The notes under the pieces were generated by a model. That model was not told the origin of the DNA. It was given only the letters and a program-made list of their open reading frames with translations, and searched no databases. Shown here piece by piece: positions 26,016 to 38,286 of a stretch of DNA of 64,000 nt. Each line of letters starts with the position of its first letter. The first letter of the stretch is position 1. The stretch is from Colletes latitarsis (Eukaryota > Arthropoda > Insecta > Hymenoptera > Colletidae): positions 7,626,001-7,690,000 of the forward strand of contig NW_027488368.1 in NCBI RefSeq assembly GCF_051014445.1, written 5' to 3'. The translations under genes and the position numbers were made by a program.

Positions 26016-29000
26016 GAGGATAACGCATGTTAGGTCTAGGGAAGGCCTGGGATTTTCACTCATCAGACTCATTCTTTCGCATTCTTCACATACCTGTTGA
26101 ACGGATCCTGGGCTTTCTCTGGATTGCATCACGTAGTAATGAAGTACAACACTGAAACACTCAATTAAACCTGGTCTTGATAAATATTTTAGAGGATAAC
26201 GCATGTTAGGTTTGGGTTAGATCTAGGATATGCCCTCATCAGGCTCCACTTTCGCATACTTCTCATACTTGATGGCTAGATCCTTGGATTTTTCTGGATT
26301 GCATCACGTAGTAATGAAGTACCACACTGAAAGAGTCGATTAAACCTGGTTTCGATCATTATTTTAGAGGACAACGCAAGTTGGTCTGGGATAGGGCTGG
26401 GATTTGCCCTCATCAGGCTCATACTTTCGCGTTTTTCACATACTTGTTGAACATATCCTGGGTTTTTTCTGGTTTGAGTCACGTAGTAATGTGGTACCAC
26501 ACTGAAACAGTCGATTAAACCAGGTTTCGATCAATATTTTTGAGGATATCGCATGTTAGGTCCAGGTTAGGCCTGGGATTTTCACTCATCAGACTCATAC
26601 TTTCGCATTCTTCACATACTTGTTGAACGGATCCTGGGCTTTTTCTGGATTGCATCACGTAGTAATGAAGTACAACACTGAAACAGTCAATTAAACCTGG
26701 TTTCCATCAATATCTTAGAGGACAACGCAAGTTAGGTCTGGGATAGGTCTGGGATTTGCCCTCATCAGACTCATACGTTCGCGTTTTTCACATACTTGTT
26801 GAACGGATCCAGGGTTTTTTTTGGTTTGGATCACGTAGTAATGTGGGACCACACTGAAACAATCAATTAAACCTGGTCTTGATAAATATTTTAGAGGATG
26901 ACGCATGTTAGGTCTGGGTTAGGTCTAGGATTTGCTCTCGTCAGGCTCATACTTCCGCATATTTCTCATACCTCATGGCTAGATCCTGGGCTATTTCTGG
27001 ATTGGATCACGTAGTAATGTGGTACCACATTGAAACAGTCCACTAAACCTGGTTTGGATCAATATTTTAGAGGATAATGCATGTTAGGTCTAGGTTAGCC
27101 CTGAGATTTTCACTCATCAGACTCATACTTTCGCATTCTACAGATACCTCTTGAACGGATCCTGGTTTTTTTCTGGTATGGTTCACGTAGTAATGTGGTA
27201 CCACACTGAAACAATCAATTAAACCAGGTCTTGATAAATATTTTAGATGATAACGCATGTTAGGTCTGGGTTAGGTTTAGGATTTGCCCTCATCAGGCTC
27301 ATACTTTCGCATATTTCTCATACTTCATGGCTAGATCCTGGGCTATTTCTGGATTGGATCACGTAGTAATGTGGAACCACACTGAAACAGGCAATTAAAC
27401 CTGATTTCGATCAATATTTTAGAGGACAATGCAAGTTAGGTCTGGGATAGGTCTGGGATTTGCCCACATCAGGGTCATACTTTCGCATTCTTCACATACT
27501 TGTTGAGCTGATCCTGGGTTTTTTTCTGGTTTGGATCACGTAGTAGTGTGGTACCACACTGAAACTGTCCATTAAACCTGGTTTCGATCAATATTTTTGA
27601 GGATAACGCATGTTAGGTCTAGGTTGGGCCGAGGATTTTCACTCATCAGACTCATACTTTCGCATTCTTCACATACTTGTTGAACGGATCCTGGGTTTTT
27701 TCTGGTTTGGATCACGTAGTAATGTGGTACCACACTGAAACATTCAAATAAACCTGGTCTTGATAAATATTTTAGGGGATAACGCATGTTAGGTTTGGGT
27801 TAGGTCTAGGATTTGCCCACATAAGGCTCATACTTTCGCATATTTCTCATACTTCATGGCTAGATCCTGGGCTGTTTCTGGATTGTATCACGTAGTAATG
27901 TGGTACCACGCCGGATCAGTCAATTGAACCTTGTTTCGATCAATATTTTAGAGGATAACGCAAGTTCGGTCTGGGATAGGTCTGGGATTTGCCCTCATCA
28001 GACTCATGCTTTCGCATTTTTCACATACTTGTTGAACAGATCCTGGGTTTTTTCTGGTATGGTTCACGTAGTAATGTGGTACCATACTGAAACATTCAGT
28101 TAAACCTGGACTTGATAAATATTTTTGAGGATAACGCATGTTAGGTCTGGGTTAGGTCTAGGATTTTCACTCATCAGACTCATTCTTTCGCATTCTTCAC
28201 ATACTTGTTGAACGGATCCTGGGTTTTTTCTGGTTTGGATCACGTAGTAATGTGGGACCACACTGAAACAATCAATTAAACCTGGTCTTGATAAATATTT
28301 TTGAGGATAACGCATGTTAGGTCTGGGTTAGGCCTGGGATTTGCCCTCATCAGGGTCATACTTTCGCAGTTCTAACATACATGTTGACCTGATCGAGGGT
28401 TTTTTCTGCTTTGGATCACGTAGTAAAGTGGTACCACACTGGAACAGTCCACTAAACCTGGTTTGGATCAATATTTTAGAGGATAATGCATGTTAGGTCT
28501 AGGTTAGCCCTGAGATTTTCACTCATCAGACTCATACTTTCGCATTCTACAGATACCTGTTGAACGGATCCTGGGTTTTTTCTGGTATGGTTCACGTAGT
28601 AATGTGGTACCACACTGAAACAATCAATTAAACCAGGTCTTGATAAATATTTTAGATGATAACGCATGTTAGGTCTGGGTTAGGTCTAGGATTTGCCCTC
28701 ATCAGGCTCATACTTTCGCATATTTCTCATACTTCATGGCTAGATCCTGGGTTATTTCTGGATTGGATCACGTAGTAATGTGGTACCACACTGAAACAGT
28801 CAATTAAACCTGGTTTCGATCAATATTTTAGAGGACAATGCAAGTTAGGTCTGGGATAGGTCTGGGATTTGCCCACATCAGGGTCATACTTTCGCATTTT
28901 TCACATACTTGATGAACAGATCCTGGGTTTTTTCTGGTATGGATCACGTAGTAATGTGGGACCACACTGAAACATTCAGTTAAACCTGGTCTTGATAAAT

Positions 29001-30063
29001 ATTTTAGAGGATAACGCATGTTAGGTCTGGGTTAGGTCTAGGATTTGCTCTCGTCAGGCTCATACTTTCGCATATTTCTCATACCTCATGGCTAGATCCT
29101 GGGCTATTTCTGGATTGGATCACGTAGTAGTGTGGTACCACACTAAAACAGTCCACTAAACCTGGTTTGGATCAATATTTTAGAGGATAATGTATGTTAG
29201 GTCTAGGTTAGCCCTGAGATTTTCACTCATCAGACTCATACTTTCGCATTCTACAGATACCTGTTGAACGGATCCTGGGTTTTTTCCGGTATGGTGCACG
29301 TAGTAATGTGGTACCACACTGAAACAATCAATTAAACCAGGTCTTGATAAGTATTTTAGATGATAACGCAGGTTAGGTCTGGGTTAGGTCTAGGATTTGC
29401 CCTCATCAGGCTCATACTTTCTCATATTTCTCATACTTCATGGCTAGATCCTGGGCTATTTCTGGATTGCATCACGTAGTAATGTGGTACCACACTGAAA
29501 CAGTCAATTAAACCTGGTTTCGATCAATATGTTAGAGGTCAATGCAAGTTAGGTCTGGGATAGGTCTGGGATTTGCCCACATCAGGGTCATACTTTCGCA
29601 TTTTTCACATACTTGTTGAACAGATCCTGGGTTTTTTCTGGTTTGTATCGGGCAGAAATGTGGTACCACACTGAAACAGCCCACTAAACCTGGTTTCGAT
29701 CAATATTTTAGAGGATAGCGAAAGTTATGTCTAGGTTACGCCTGGGATTTGCTCTCATCAGACTCGTGCTGTCGCATTTTTCACATACTTGTTGAACAGA
29801 TCCTGGGTTTTTTCTGGTATGGATCACGTAGTAACGTGGTACCACACTGAAACATTCAGTTAAACCTGGTCTTGATAAATATTTTAGAGGATAACGCATG
29901 TTAGGTCTGGGTTAGGTCTAGGATTTGCCCTCATCAGGCTCATACTTTCGCATATTTCTTATACTTCATGGATAGATCCTGGGCTATTTTCTGGTTTGGA
30001 TCATACAGTAATGTGGTACCACACTGAAACAGTCGATTAAACCAGGTTTCGATCAATATTCTT
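26016..30063. repeat. HOR block III, copy 2 (4,048 bp)
   Basis: Tandem neighbour of copy 1 with the same monomer order and the same rare variants. Identity is so high that the duplication must be very recent, or maintained by homogenisation, or an assembly product. The two full copies plus the partial third copy span 21,968-30,318. Confidence 0.95.
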
Positions 30064-30318
30064 GAGGATAACGCATGTTAGGTCTAGGGAAGGCCTGGGA
30101 TTTTCACTCATCAGACTCATTCTTTCGCATTCTTCACATACCTGTTGAACGGATCCTGGGCTTTCTCTGGATTGCATCACGTAGTAATGAAGTACAACAC
30201 TGAAACACTCAATTAAACCTGGTCTTGATAAATATTTTAGAGGATAACGCATGTTAGGTTTGGGTTAGATCTAGGATATGCCCTCATCAGGCTCCACTTT
30301 CGCATACTTCTCATACTT
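30064..30318. repeat. HOR block III, start of a third copy (255 bp)
   Basis: Continues the 4,048-bp period with the diagnostic gttagatctaggatatgcc and aggctccactttcgc, then departs at 30,319, where cttgatggctag of the copies is replaced by cttcatggctgg. The array therefore holds about 2.06 units. Confidence 0.9.
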
Positions 30319-32400
30319 CATGGCTGGATCCTGGGCTATTTCTGGTTTGGATCTCGTAGTAATGTGGTACCACACTGAAACAGTCAATTAAACCTGGTTT
30401 TGATCAATATTTTAGAGAATAATTCATGTTTGGTCTAGGTTAGGTCTGGGATTTCCTCTCATCAGGCTCATTCTTTCGCATATTTCTCATACTTGATGGC
30501 TAGATCCTGGGCTTTTTCTGGATTGCATCACGTAGTAATGAAGTGCAACACTGAAACAGTCAATTAAACCTGGTTTCCATCAATATTTTAGAGGACAACG
30601 CATGTCAGGTCTAGGTTAGGTCTGGAATTTGCTCTCATCAGGGTCATACTGTCGCAGTTTTAACTTACTTGTTGAACGGATCCTGGGTTTTTTCTGGTTT
30701 GGATCACGTAGTAATGTGGTACCACGCTGAAACAGTCAATTAAACCTGGTTTCGATCAATATTTTAGAGGATAGCGCAAGTTAGGTCTGAGATAAGCCTG
30801 GGATTCGCCCTCATCAGGCTCATACTATCGCGTTTTCCACATACTTGTTGAACTGATCCTGGGTTTTTTCTGGTTTGGATCACGTAGTAATGTGGTACCA
30901 CACTGAAACAGTCTATTAAACCTGGTTTCGATCAATATTTTAGAGGATAACGCAAGTTAGGTCTAGGTTAGGTCTGGGATATGCCCTCATCAGACTCAAA
31001 CTTTCGCACAATTCACATACTCGTTGAACAGATCCTGGGTTATTTTCTGGTTTGGATCACATAGTAATGTGGTACCACACTGAAACAGTCGATTAAACCA
31101 GCTTTCGATCAATATTTTTGAGGATAACGCATGTTAGGTCTAGGTTAGGTCTGGGATTTGCTCCCTTCTGGCTCATTCTTTCGCATATTTCTCATACTTG
31201 ATGGCTAGATCCTGGGCTTTTTCTGGATTGCATCACGTAGTAATGAAGTACAACACTGAAACAGTCAACTCAACCTGGTTTCCATCAATATCTTAGAGGA
31301 CAACGCAAGTTAGGTCTGGGATAGGTCTGGGATTTGCCCACATCAGGCTCATACTTTCGCGTTTTCCACATACTTGTTGAACAGATCCTGGGTTTTTTCT
31401 GGTTTTGATCACGTAGTAGTGTGGTACCACACTGAGACAGTCCATTAAACCTGATTTGGATCAATATTTTAGAGGATAACGCATGTTAGGTCTGGGATTT
31501 TCACTCATCAGACTCATACTTTCGCATTCTTCACATACTTGTTGAACGGATCCTGGGTTTTTTCTGGTTTGGAACACGTAGTAATGTGGGGCCACACCGA
31601 AGCAATCAATTGAACCTGGTCTTGATATATATTTTAGAGGATAACGCATGATAGGTCTGGGATAGGTCTGGGATTTGCCCTCATCAGACTCATACTTCCG
31701 CACACTTCACATACTCGTTGAACAGATCCTGGGTTATTTTCTGGTTTGGATCACATAGTAATGTGGTACCACACTGAAACAGTCGATTAAACCAGGTTTC
31801 GATCAATATTTTAGAGGATAACGCATGTTAGGTCTGGGATTTTCACTCATCAGACTCATACTTTCGCATTCTTCACATACTTGTTGAACGGATCCTGGGT
31901 TTTTTCTGGTTTGGATCACGTAGTAATGTGGGACCACGCAGAAACAATCAATTAAACCTGGTCTTGACAAATATTTTAGAGGATAACGCATGTTAGCTCT
32001 GGGTTAGGTCTAGGATTTGCCCTCGTCAGGCTCATACTTTCGCATATTTCTCATACTTCATGGCTAGATCCTGGGCTTTTTCTGGATTGCATCACGTAGT
32101 AATGAAGTACAACACTGAAGCAGTCAATTAAACCTGGTTTCGATCAATATTTTAAAGAATAATTCATGTTAGGTCTAGGTTAGGTCTGGGATTTGCTCTC
32201 ATCAGGCTCATTCTTTCGCATATTTCTCATACTTGATAGCTCGATCCTGGGCTTTCTCTGGATTGCATCACGTAGTAATGAAGTACAACACAGAAACAGT
32301 CAATTAAACCAGGTTTCCATCAATATTTTAGAGGACAACGCATGTTAGGTCTAGGTTAGGCCTGGGATTTGCTCTCATCAGGGTCATGCTTTCGCAGTTT
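30319..32400. repeat. Monomers related to the 49-kb and 52-53-kb regions
   Basis: Bases 30,364-30,697 match 49,006-49,339 (rare catgtttggtc, gaagtgcaac and ggtctggaattt). Bases 30,660-30,980 match 52,650-52,970 (offset 21,990), and 31,320-31,810 match 52,957-53,447 (offset 21,637); the 353-bp shift means the right copy lacks two monomers. The monomer at 30,931-31,086, with cagactcaaac and cacaattcac, recurs at 55,551-55,706. Two monomers here are 11 bp short. No gene. Confidence 0.82.
31485..31495 (+). repeat. 11-bp subrepeat contracted to one copy
   Basis: Only one gttaggtctgg is present before gattttcact, so the monomer is 11 bp short. The same contraction occurs at 31,826-31,836 and 53,122-53,132. 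The 53-kb instance lies in the block duplicated from the 31-kb region, so its contraction was probably inherited with that duplication. Confidence 0.88.
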
Positions 32401-34131
32401 TAACATACATGTTGACCTGATCGAGGGTTTTTTCTGCTTTGGATCACGTAGTAAAGTGGTACCACACTGAAACAGTCCATTAAACCTGGTTTGGATCAAT
32501 ATTTTTGAGGATAACGCATGTTAGGTCTAGGTTAGGCCGGGGATTTTCACTCATCAGACTCATACTTTCGCATTCTTCACATACTTGTTGAACGGATCCT
32601 GGGTTTTTTCTGGTTTGGATCACGTAGTAATGTGGGACCACGCAGAAACAATCAATTAAACCTGGTCTTGATAAATATTTTAGAGGATAACGCATGTTAG
32701 GTCTGGGTTAGGTCTAGGATTTGCCCTCATCAGGCTCCTCCTTTCGCATATTTCTCATACTTCATGGCTGGATCCTGGGCTATTTCTGGATTGGATCACA
32801 TAGTAATGTGGTACCACACTGAAACAGTCAATTAAACCTGGTTTTGATCAATATTTTAGAGAATAATTCATGTTAGGTCTAGGTTAGGTCAGGGATTTGC
32901 TCTCATCTGGCTCATTCTTTCGCATATTTCTCATACTTGATGGCTAGATCCAGGGCATTTTCTGGATTGCATCACGTAGTAATGAAGTACAACACTGAAA
33001 CAGTCAATTAAACCTGGTTTCCATCAATATTTTAGAGGACAACGCATGTCAGGTCTAGGTTAGGTCTGGGATTTGCTCTCATAGGGGTCATACTGTCGCA
33101 GTTTTAACTTGCTTGTTGAACGGATCCTGGGTTTTTTCTGGTTTGGTTCACGTAGTAATGTGGTACCACACTGAAACATTCAATTAAACCTGGTCTTGAT
33201 AAATATTTTAGAGGATAACGCATGTTACGTTTGGGTTAGGTCTAGGATTTGCCCTCATCAGGCTCATACTTTCGCATATCTCTCACACTTCATGGCTAGA
33301 TCCTGGGCTGTTTCAGGACTGTATCACGTAGTAATGTGGTGCCACGCTGAAACAGTCTATTAAACCTGGTTTCGATCAATATTTTTGAGGATAACGCATG
33401 TTAGGTCTAGGTTATGCCGAGGATTTTCACTCATCAGACTCATACTTTCGCATTCTTCAGATACTTGTTGAACGGATCCTGGGTTTTTTCTGGTATGGTT
33501 CACGCAGTAATGTGGTACCACACTGAAGCAATCAATTAAACCAGGTCTTGATAAATATTTTAGATGATAACGCATGTTAGGTCTGGGTTAGGTCTAGGAT
33601 TTGCCCTCATCAGGCTCATACTTTCTCATATTTCTCATACTTCATGGCTAGATCCTGGGCTATTTCTGGATTGCATCACGTAGTAATGTGGTACCACACT
33701 GAAACAGTCAATTAAACCTGGTTTCGATCAATATGTTAGAGGTCAATGCAAGTTAGGTCTGGGATAGGTCTGGGATTTGCCCACATCAGGGTCATACTTT
33801 CGCATTTTTCACATACTTGTTGAACAGATCCTGGGTTTTTTCTGGTTTGGATCGGGCAGAAATGTGGTACCACACTGAAACAGCCCACTAAACCTGGTTT
33901 CGATCAATATTTTAGAGGATAACGAAAGTTATGTCTAGGTTACGCCTGGGATTTGCTCTCATCAGACTCGTGCTGTCGCATTCTTCACATACTTGTTGAA
34001 CAGATCCTGGGTTTTTTCTGGTATGGATCACGTAGTAACGTGGTACCACACTGAAACATTCAGTTAAACCTGGTCTTGATAAATATTTTAGAGGATAACG
34101 CATGTTAGGTCTGGGTTAGGTCTAGGATTTG
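32401..34131. repeat. HOR block IV-B, copy 1 (1,731 bp)
   Basis: Matches 36,271-38,001 at an offset of 3,870 bp (22 monomers less 2 bp). Shared marks are ggctcctcctttcgc, gtcagggatttgctc, cataggggtcat, catgttacgtttggg and catatctctcacac. Differences include ggactg/ggattg near 33,318/37,188 and cattcttcac/catttttcac near 33,980/37,850. The portion 32,705-33,310 recurs, more diverged, at 55,762-56,367 (offset 23,057). Confidence 0.88.
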
Positions 34132-36338
34132 CTCTCGTCAGGCTCATACTTTCGCATATTTCTCATACTTCATGGCTAGATCCAGCGCTGTTTCTGGATT
34201 GTATCACGTAGTAATGTGGTACCACGCTGAATCAGTCAATTAAACCTGGTTTCCATCAATATCTTAGAGGACAACGCAAGTTAGGTCTGGGATAGGTCTG
34301 GGATTTGCCCTCAACAGACTCATACGTTTCGTTTTTCACATACTTGTTGAACGGAACCTGGGTTTTTTCTGGTTTGGATCACATAGTAATGTGGTACCAC
34401 ACTGAAACATTCAAATAAACCTGGTCTTGATAAATATTTTAGAGGATAACGCATGTTAGGTTTGGGTTAGGTCTAGGATTTGCCCACATCAGGCTCATAC
34501 TTTCGCATATTTCTCATACTTCATGGCTAGATCCTGGGCTGTTTCTGGATTGTATCACGTAGTAATGTGGTACCACGCTGAATCAGTCAATTAAACCCTG
34601 TTTCGATCAATATTTTAGAGGATAACGCAAGTTAGGTCTGGGATAGGTCTGGGATTTGCCCACATCAGGGTCATACTTTCGCATGTTTCACATACTTGTT
34701 GAACAGATCCTGGGTTTTTTCTGGTATGGATCACGTAGTAATGTGGTACCATACTGAAACATTGAGTTAAACCTGGTCTTGATAAATATTTTTGAGGATA
34801 ACGCATGTTAGGTCTGGGTTAGGTCCAGGATTTGCCCTCGTCAGGCTCATTCTTTCGCATTCTTCACATTCCTGTTGAACGGATCCTGGGTTTTTTCTGG
34901 TTTGGATCACGTAGTAATGTGGGACCACACTGAAACAATCAATTAAACCTGGTCTTGATAAATATTTTAGAGGATAACGCATGTTAGGTCTGGGTTAGGC
35001 CTGGGATTTGCCCTCATCAGGGTCATACTTTCGCAGTTCTAACATACATGTTGACCTGATCGAGGGTTTTTTCTGCTTTGGATCACGTAGTAAAGTGGTA
35101 CCACACTGAAGCAGTCCACTAAACCTGGTTTGGATCAATATTTTAGAGGATAATGCATGTTAGGTCTAGGTTAGCCCTGAGATTTTCACTCATAAGACTC
35201 ATACTTTCGCATTCTTCAGATACCTGTTGAACGGATCCTGGGTTGTTTCTGGTATGGTTCACGTAGTAATGTGGTACCATACTGAAACAATCAATTAAAC
35301 CTGGTCTTGATAAATATTTTAGAGGATAACGCATGTTAGGTCTGGGTTAGGTCTAGGATTTGCTCTCGTCAGGCTCATACTTTCGCATATTTCTCATACT
35401 TCATGGCTAGATCCTGCGCTGTTTCTGGATTGTATCACGTAGTAATGTGGTACCACGCTGAATCAGTCAATTAAACCTGGTTTCCATCAATATCTTAGAG
35501 GACAACGCAAGTTAGGTCTGGGATAGGTCTGGGATTTGCCCTCAACAGACTCATACGTTTCGTTTTTCACATACTTGTTGAACGGAACCTGGGTTTTTTC
35601 TGGTTTGGATCACATAGTAATGTGGTACCACACTGAAACATTCAAATAAACCTGGTCTTGATAAATATTTTAGAGGATAACGCATGTTAGGTTTGGGTTA
35701 GGTCTAGGATTTGCCCACATCAGGCTCATACTTTCGCATATTTCTCATACTTCATGGCTAGATCCTGGGCTGTTTCTGGATTGTATCACGTAGTAATGTG
35801 GTACCACGCTGAATCAGTCAATTAAACCCTGTTTCGATCAATATTTTAGAGGATAACGCAAGTTAGGTCTGGGATAGGTCTGGGATTTGCCCACATCAGG
35901 GTCATACTTTCGCATGTTTCACATACTTGTTGAACAGATCCTGGGTTTTTTCTGGTATGGATCACGTAGTAATGTGGTACCATACTGAAACATTGAGTTA
36001 AACCTGGTCTTGATAAATATTTTTGAGGATAACGCATGTTAGGTCTGGGTTAGGTCCAGGATTTGCCCTCGTCAGGCTCATTCTTTCGCATTCTTCACAT
36101 TCCTGTTGAACGGATCCTGGGTTTTTTCTGGTTTGGATCACGTAGTAATGTGGGACCACACTGAAACAATCAATTAAACCTGGTCTTGATAAATATTTTA
36201 GAGGATAACGCATGTTAGGTATGGGTTAGGCCTGGGATTTGCCCTCATCAGGGTCATACTTTCGCAGTTCTAACATACATGTTGACCTGATCGAGGGTTT
36301 TTTCTGCTTTGGATCACGTAGTAAAGTGGTACCACACT
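34065..36338. repeat. HOR block IV-A, run 1 (1,231-bp 7-mer, about 1.85 copies)
   Basis: Period 1,231 bp, seven monomers less 1 bp. Diagnostic order: the gctctcgtcagg monomer with tcctgcgctg, then gcaagtt with ccctcaacagac and cgtttcgtttttc, then gtttgggttagg, the gctgaatcagtc monomer, the gcatgtttcac monomer, the ggtccaggat monomer with cacattcctg, the subfamily 4 monomer, and the gagattttcactcataagac monomer. The first copy has tccagcgctg near 34,182 where the others have tcctgcgctg. Confidence 0.9.
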
Positions 36339-38001
36339 GAAACAGTCCATTAAACCTGGTTTGGATCAATATTTTTGAGGATAACGCATGTTAGGTCTAG
36401 GTTAGGCCGGGGATTTTCACTCATCAGACTCATACTTTCGCATTCTTCACATACTTGTTGAACGGATCCTGGGTTTTTTCTGGTTTGGATCACGTAGTAA
36501 TGTGGGACCACGCAGAAACAATCAATTAAACCTGGTCTTGATAAATATTTTAGAGGATAACGCATGTTAGGTCTGGGTTAGGTCTAGGATTTGCCCTCAT
36601 CAGGCTCCTCCTTTCGCATATTTCTCATACTTCATGGCTGGATCCTGGGCTATTTCTGGATTGGATCACATAGTAATGTGGTACCACACTGAAACAGTCA
36701 ATTAAACCTGGTTTTGATCAATATTTTAGAGAATAATTCATGTTAGGTCTAGGTTAGGTCAGGGATTTGCTCTCATCTGGCTCATTCTTTCGCATATTTC
36801 TCATACTTGATGGCTAGATCCAGGGCATTTTCTGGATTGCATCACGTAGTAATGAAGTACAACACTGAAACAGTCAATTAAACCTGGTTTCCATCAATAT
36901 TTTAGAGGACAACGCATGTCAGGTCTAGGTTAGGTCTGGGATTTGCTCTCATAGGGGTCATACTGTCGCAGTTTTAACTTGCTTGTTGAACGGATCCTGG
37001 GTTTTTTCTGGTTTGGTTCACGTAGTAATGTGGTACCACACTGAAACATTCAATTAAACCTGGTCTTGATAAATATTTTAGAGGATAACGCATGTTACGT
37101 TTGGGTTAGGTCTAGGATTTGCCCTCATCAGGCTCATACTTTCGCATATCTCTCACACTTCATGGCTAGATCCTGGGCTGTTTCAGGATTGTATCACGTA
37201 GTAATGTGGTGCCACGCTGAAACAGTCTATTAAACCTGGTTTCGATCAATATTTTTGAGGATAACGCATGTTAGGTCTAGGTTATGCCGAGGATTTTCAC
37301 TCATCAGACTCATACTTTCGCATTCTTCAGATACTTGTTGAACGGATCCTGGGTTTTTTCTGGTATGGTTCACGCAGTAATGTGGTACCACACTGAAGCA
37401 ATCAATTAAACCAGGTCTTGATAAATATTTTAGATGATAACGCATGTTAGGTCTGGGTTAGGTCTAGGATTTGCCCTCATCAGGCTCATACTTTCTCATA
37501 TTTCTCATACTTCATGGCTAGATCCTGGGCTATTTCTGGATTGCATCACGTAGTAATGTGGTACCACACTGAAACAGTCAATTAAACCTGGTTTCGATCA
37601 ATATGTTAGAGGTCAATGCAAGTTAGGTCTGGGATAGGTCTGGGATTTGCCCACATCAGGGTCATACTTTCGCATTTTTCACATACTTGTTGAACAGATC
37701 CTGGGTTTTTTCTGGTTTGGATCGGGCAGAAATGTGGTACCACACTGAAACAGCCCACTAAACCTGGTTTCGATCAATATTTTAGAGGATAACGAAAGTT
37801 ATGTCTAGGTTACGCCTGGGATTTGCTCTCATCAGACTCGTGCTGTCGCATTTTTCACATACTTGTTGAACAGATCCTGGGTTTTTTCTGGTATGGATCA
37901 CGTAGTAACGTGGTACCACACTGAAACATTCAGTTAAACCTGGTCTTGATAAATATTTTAGAGGATAACGCATGTTAGGTCTGGGTTAGGTCTAGGATTT
38001 G
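36271..38001. repeat. HOR block IV-B, copy 2
   Basis: Counterpart of 32,401-34,131. Its right half is also collinear with block III: 37,473-38,234 matches 25,351-26,112 at a constant offset of 12,122 bp and runs past the point where copies 1 and 2 of IV-B part (38,001). Small differences are ttggatcggg here against ttgtatcggg there, and gataacgaaag against gatagcgaaag. Confidence 0.88.
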
Positions 38002-38286
38002 CCCTCATCAGGCTCATACTTTCGCATATTTCTTATACTTCATGGATAGATCCTGGGCTATTTTCTGGTTTGGATCATACAGTAATGTGGTACCACACTG
38101 AAACAGTCGATTAAACCAGGTTTCGATCAATATTCTTGAGGATAACGCATGTTAGGTCTAGGGAAGGCCTGGGATTTTCACTCATCAGACTCATTCTTTC
38201 GCATTCTTCACATACCTGTTGAACGGATCCTGGGTTTTTTCTGGTTTGGATCACGTAGTAATGTGGGACCACACTGAAACAATCAA

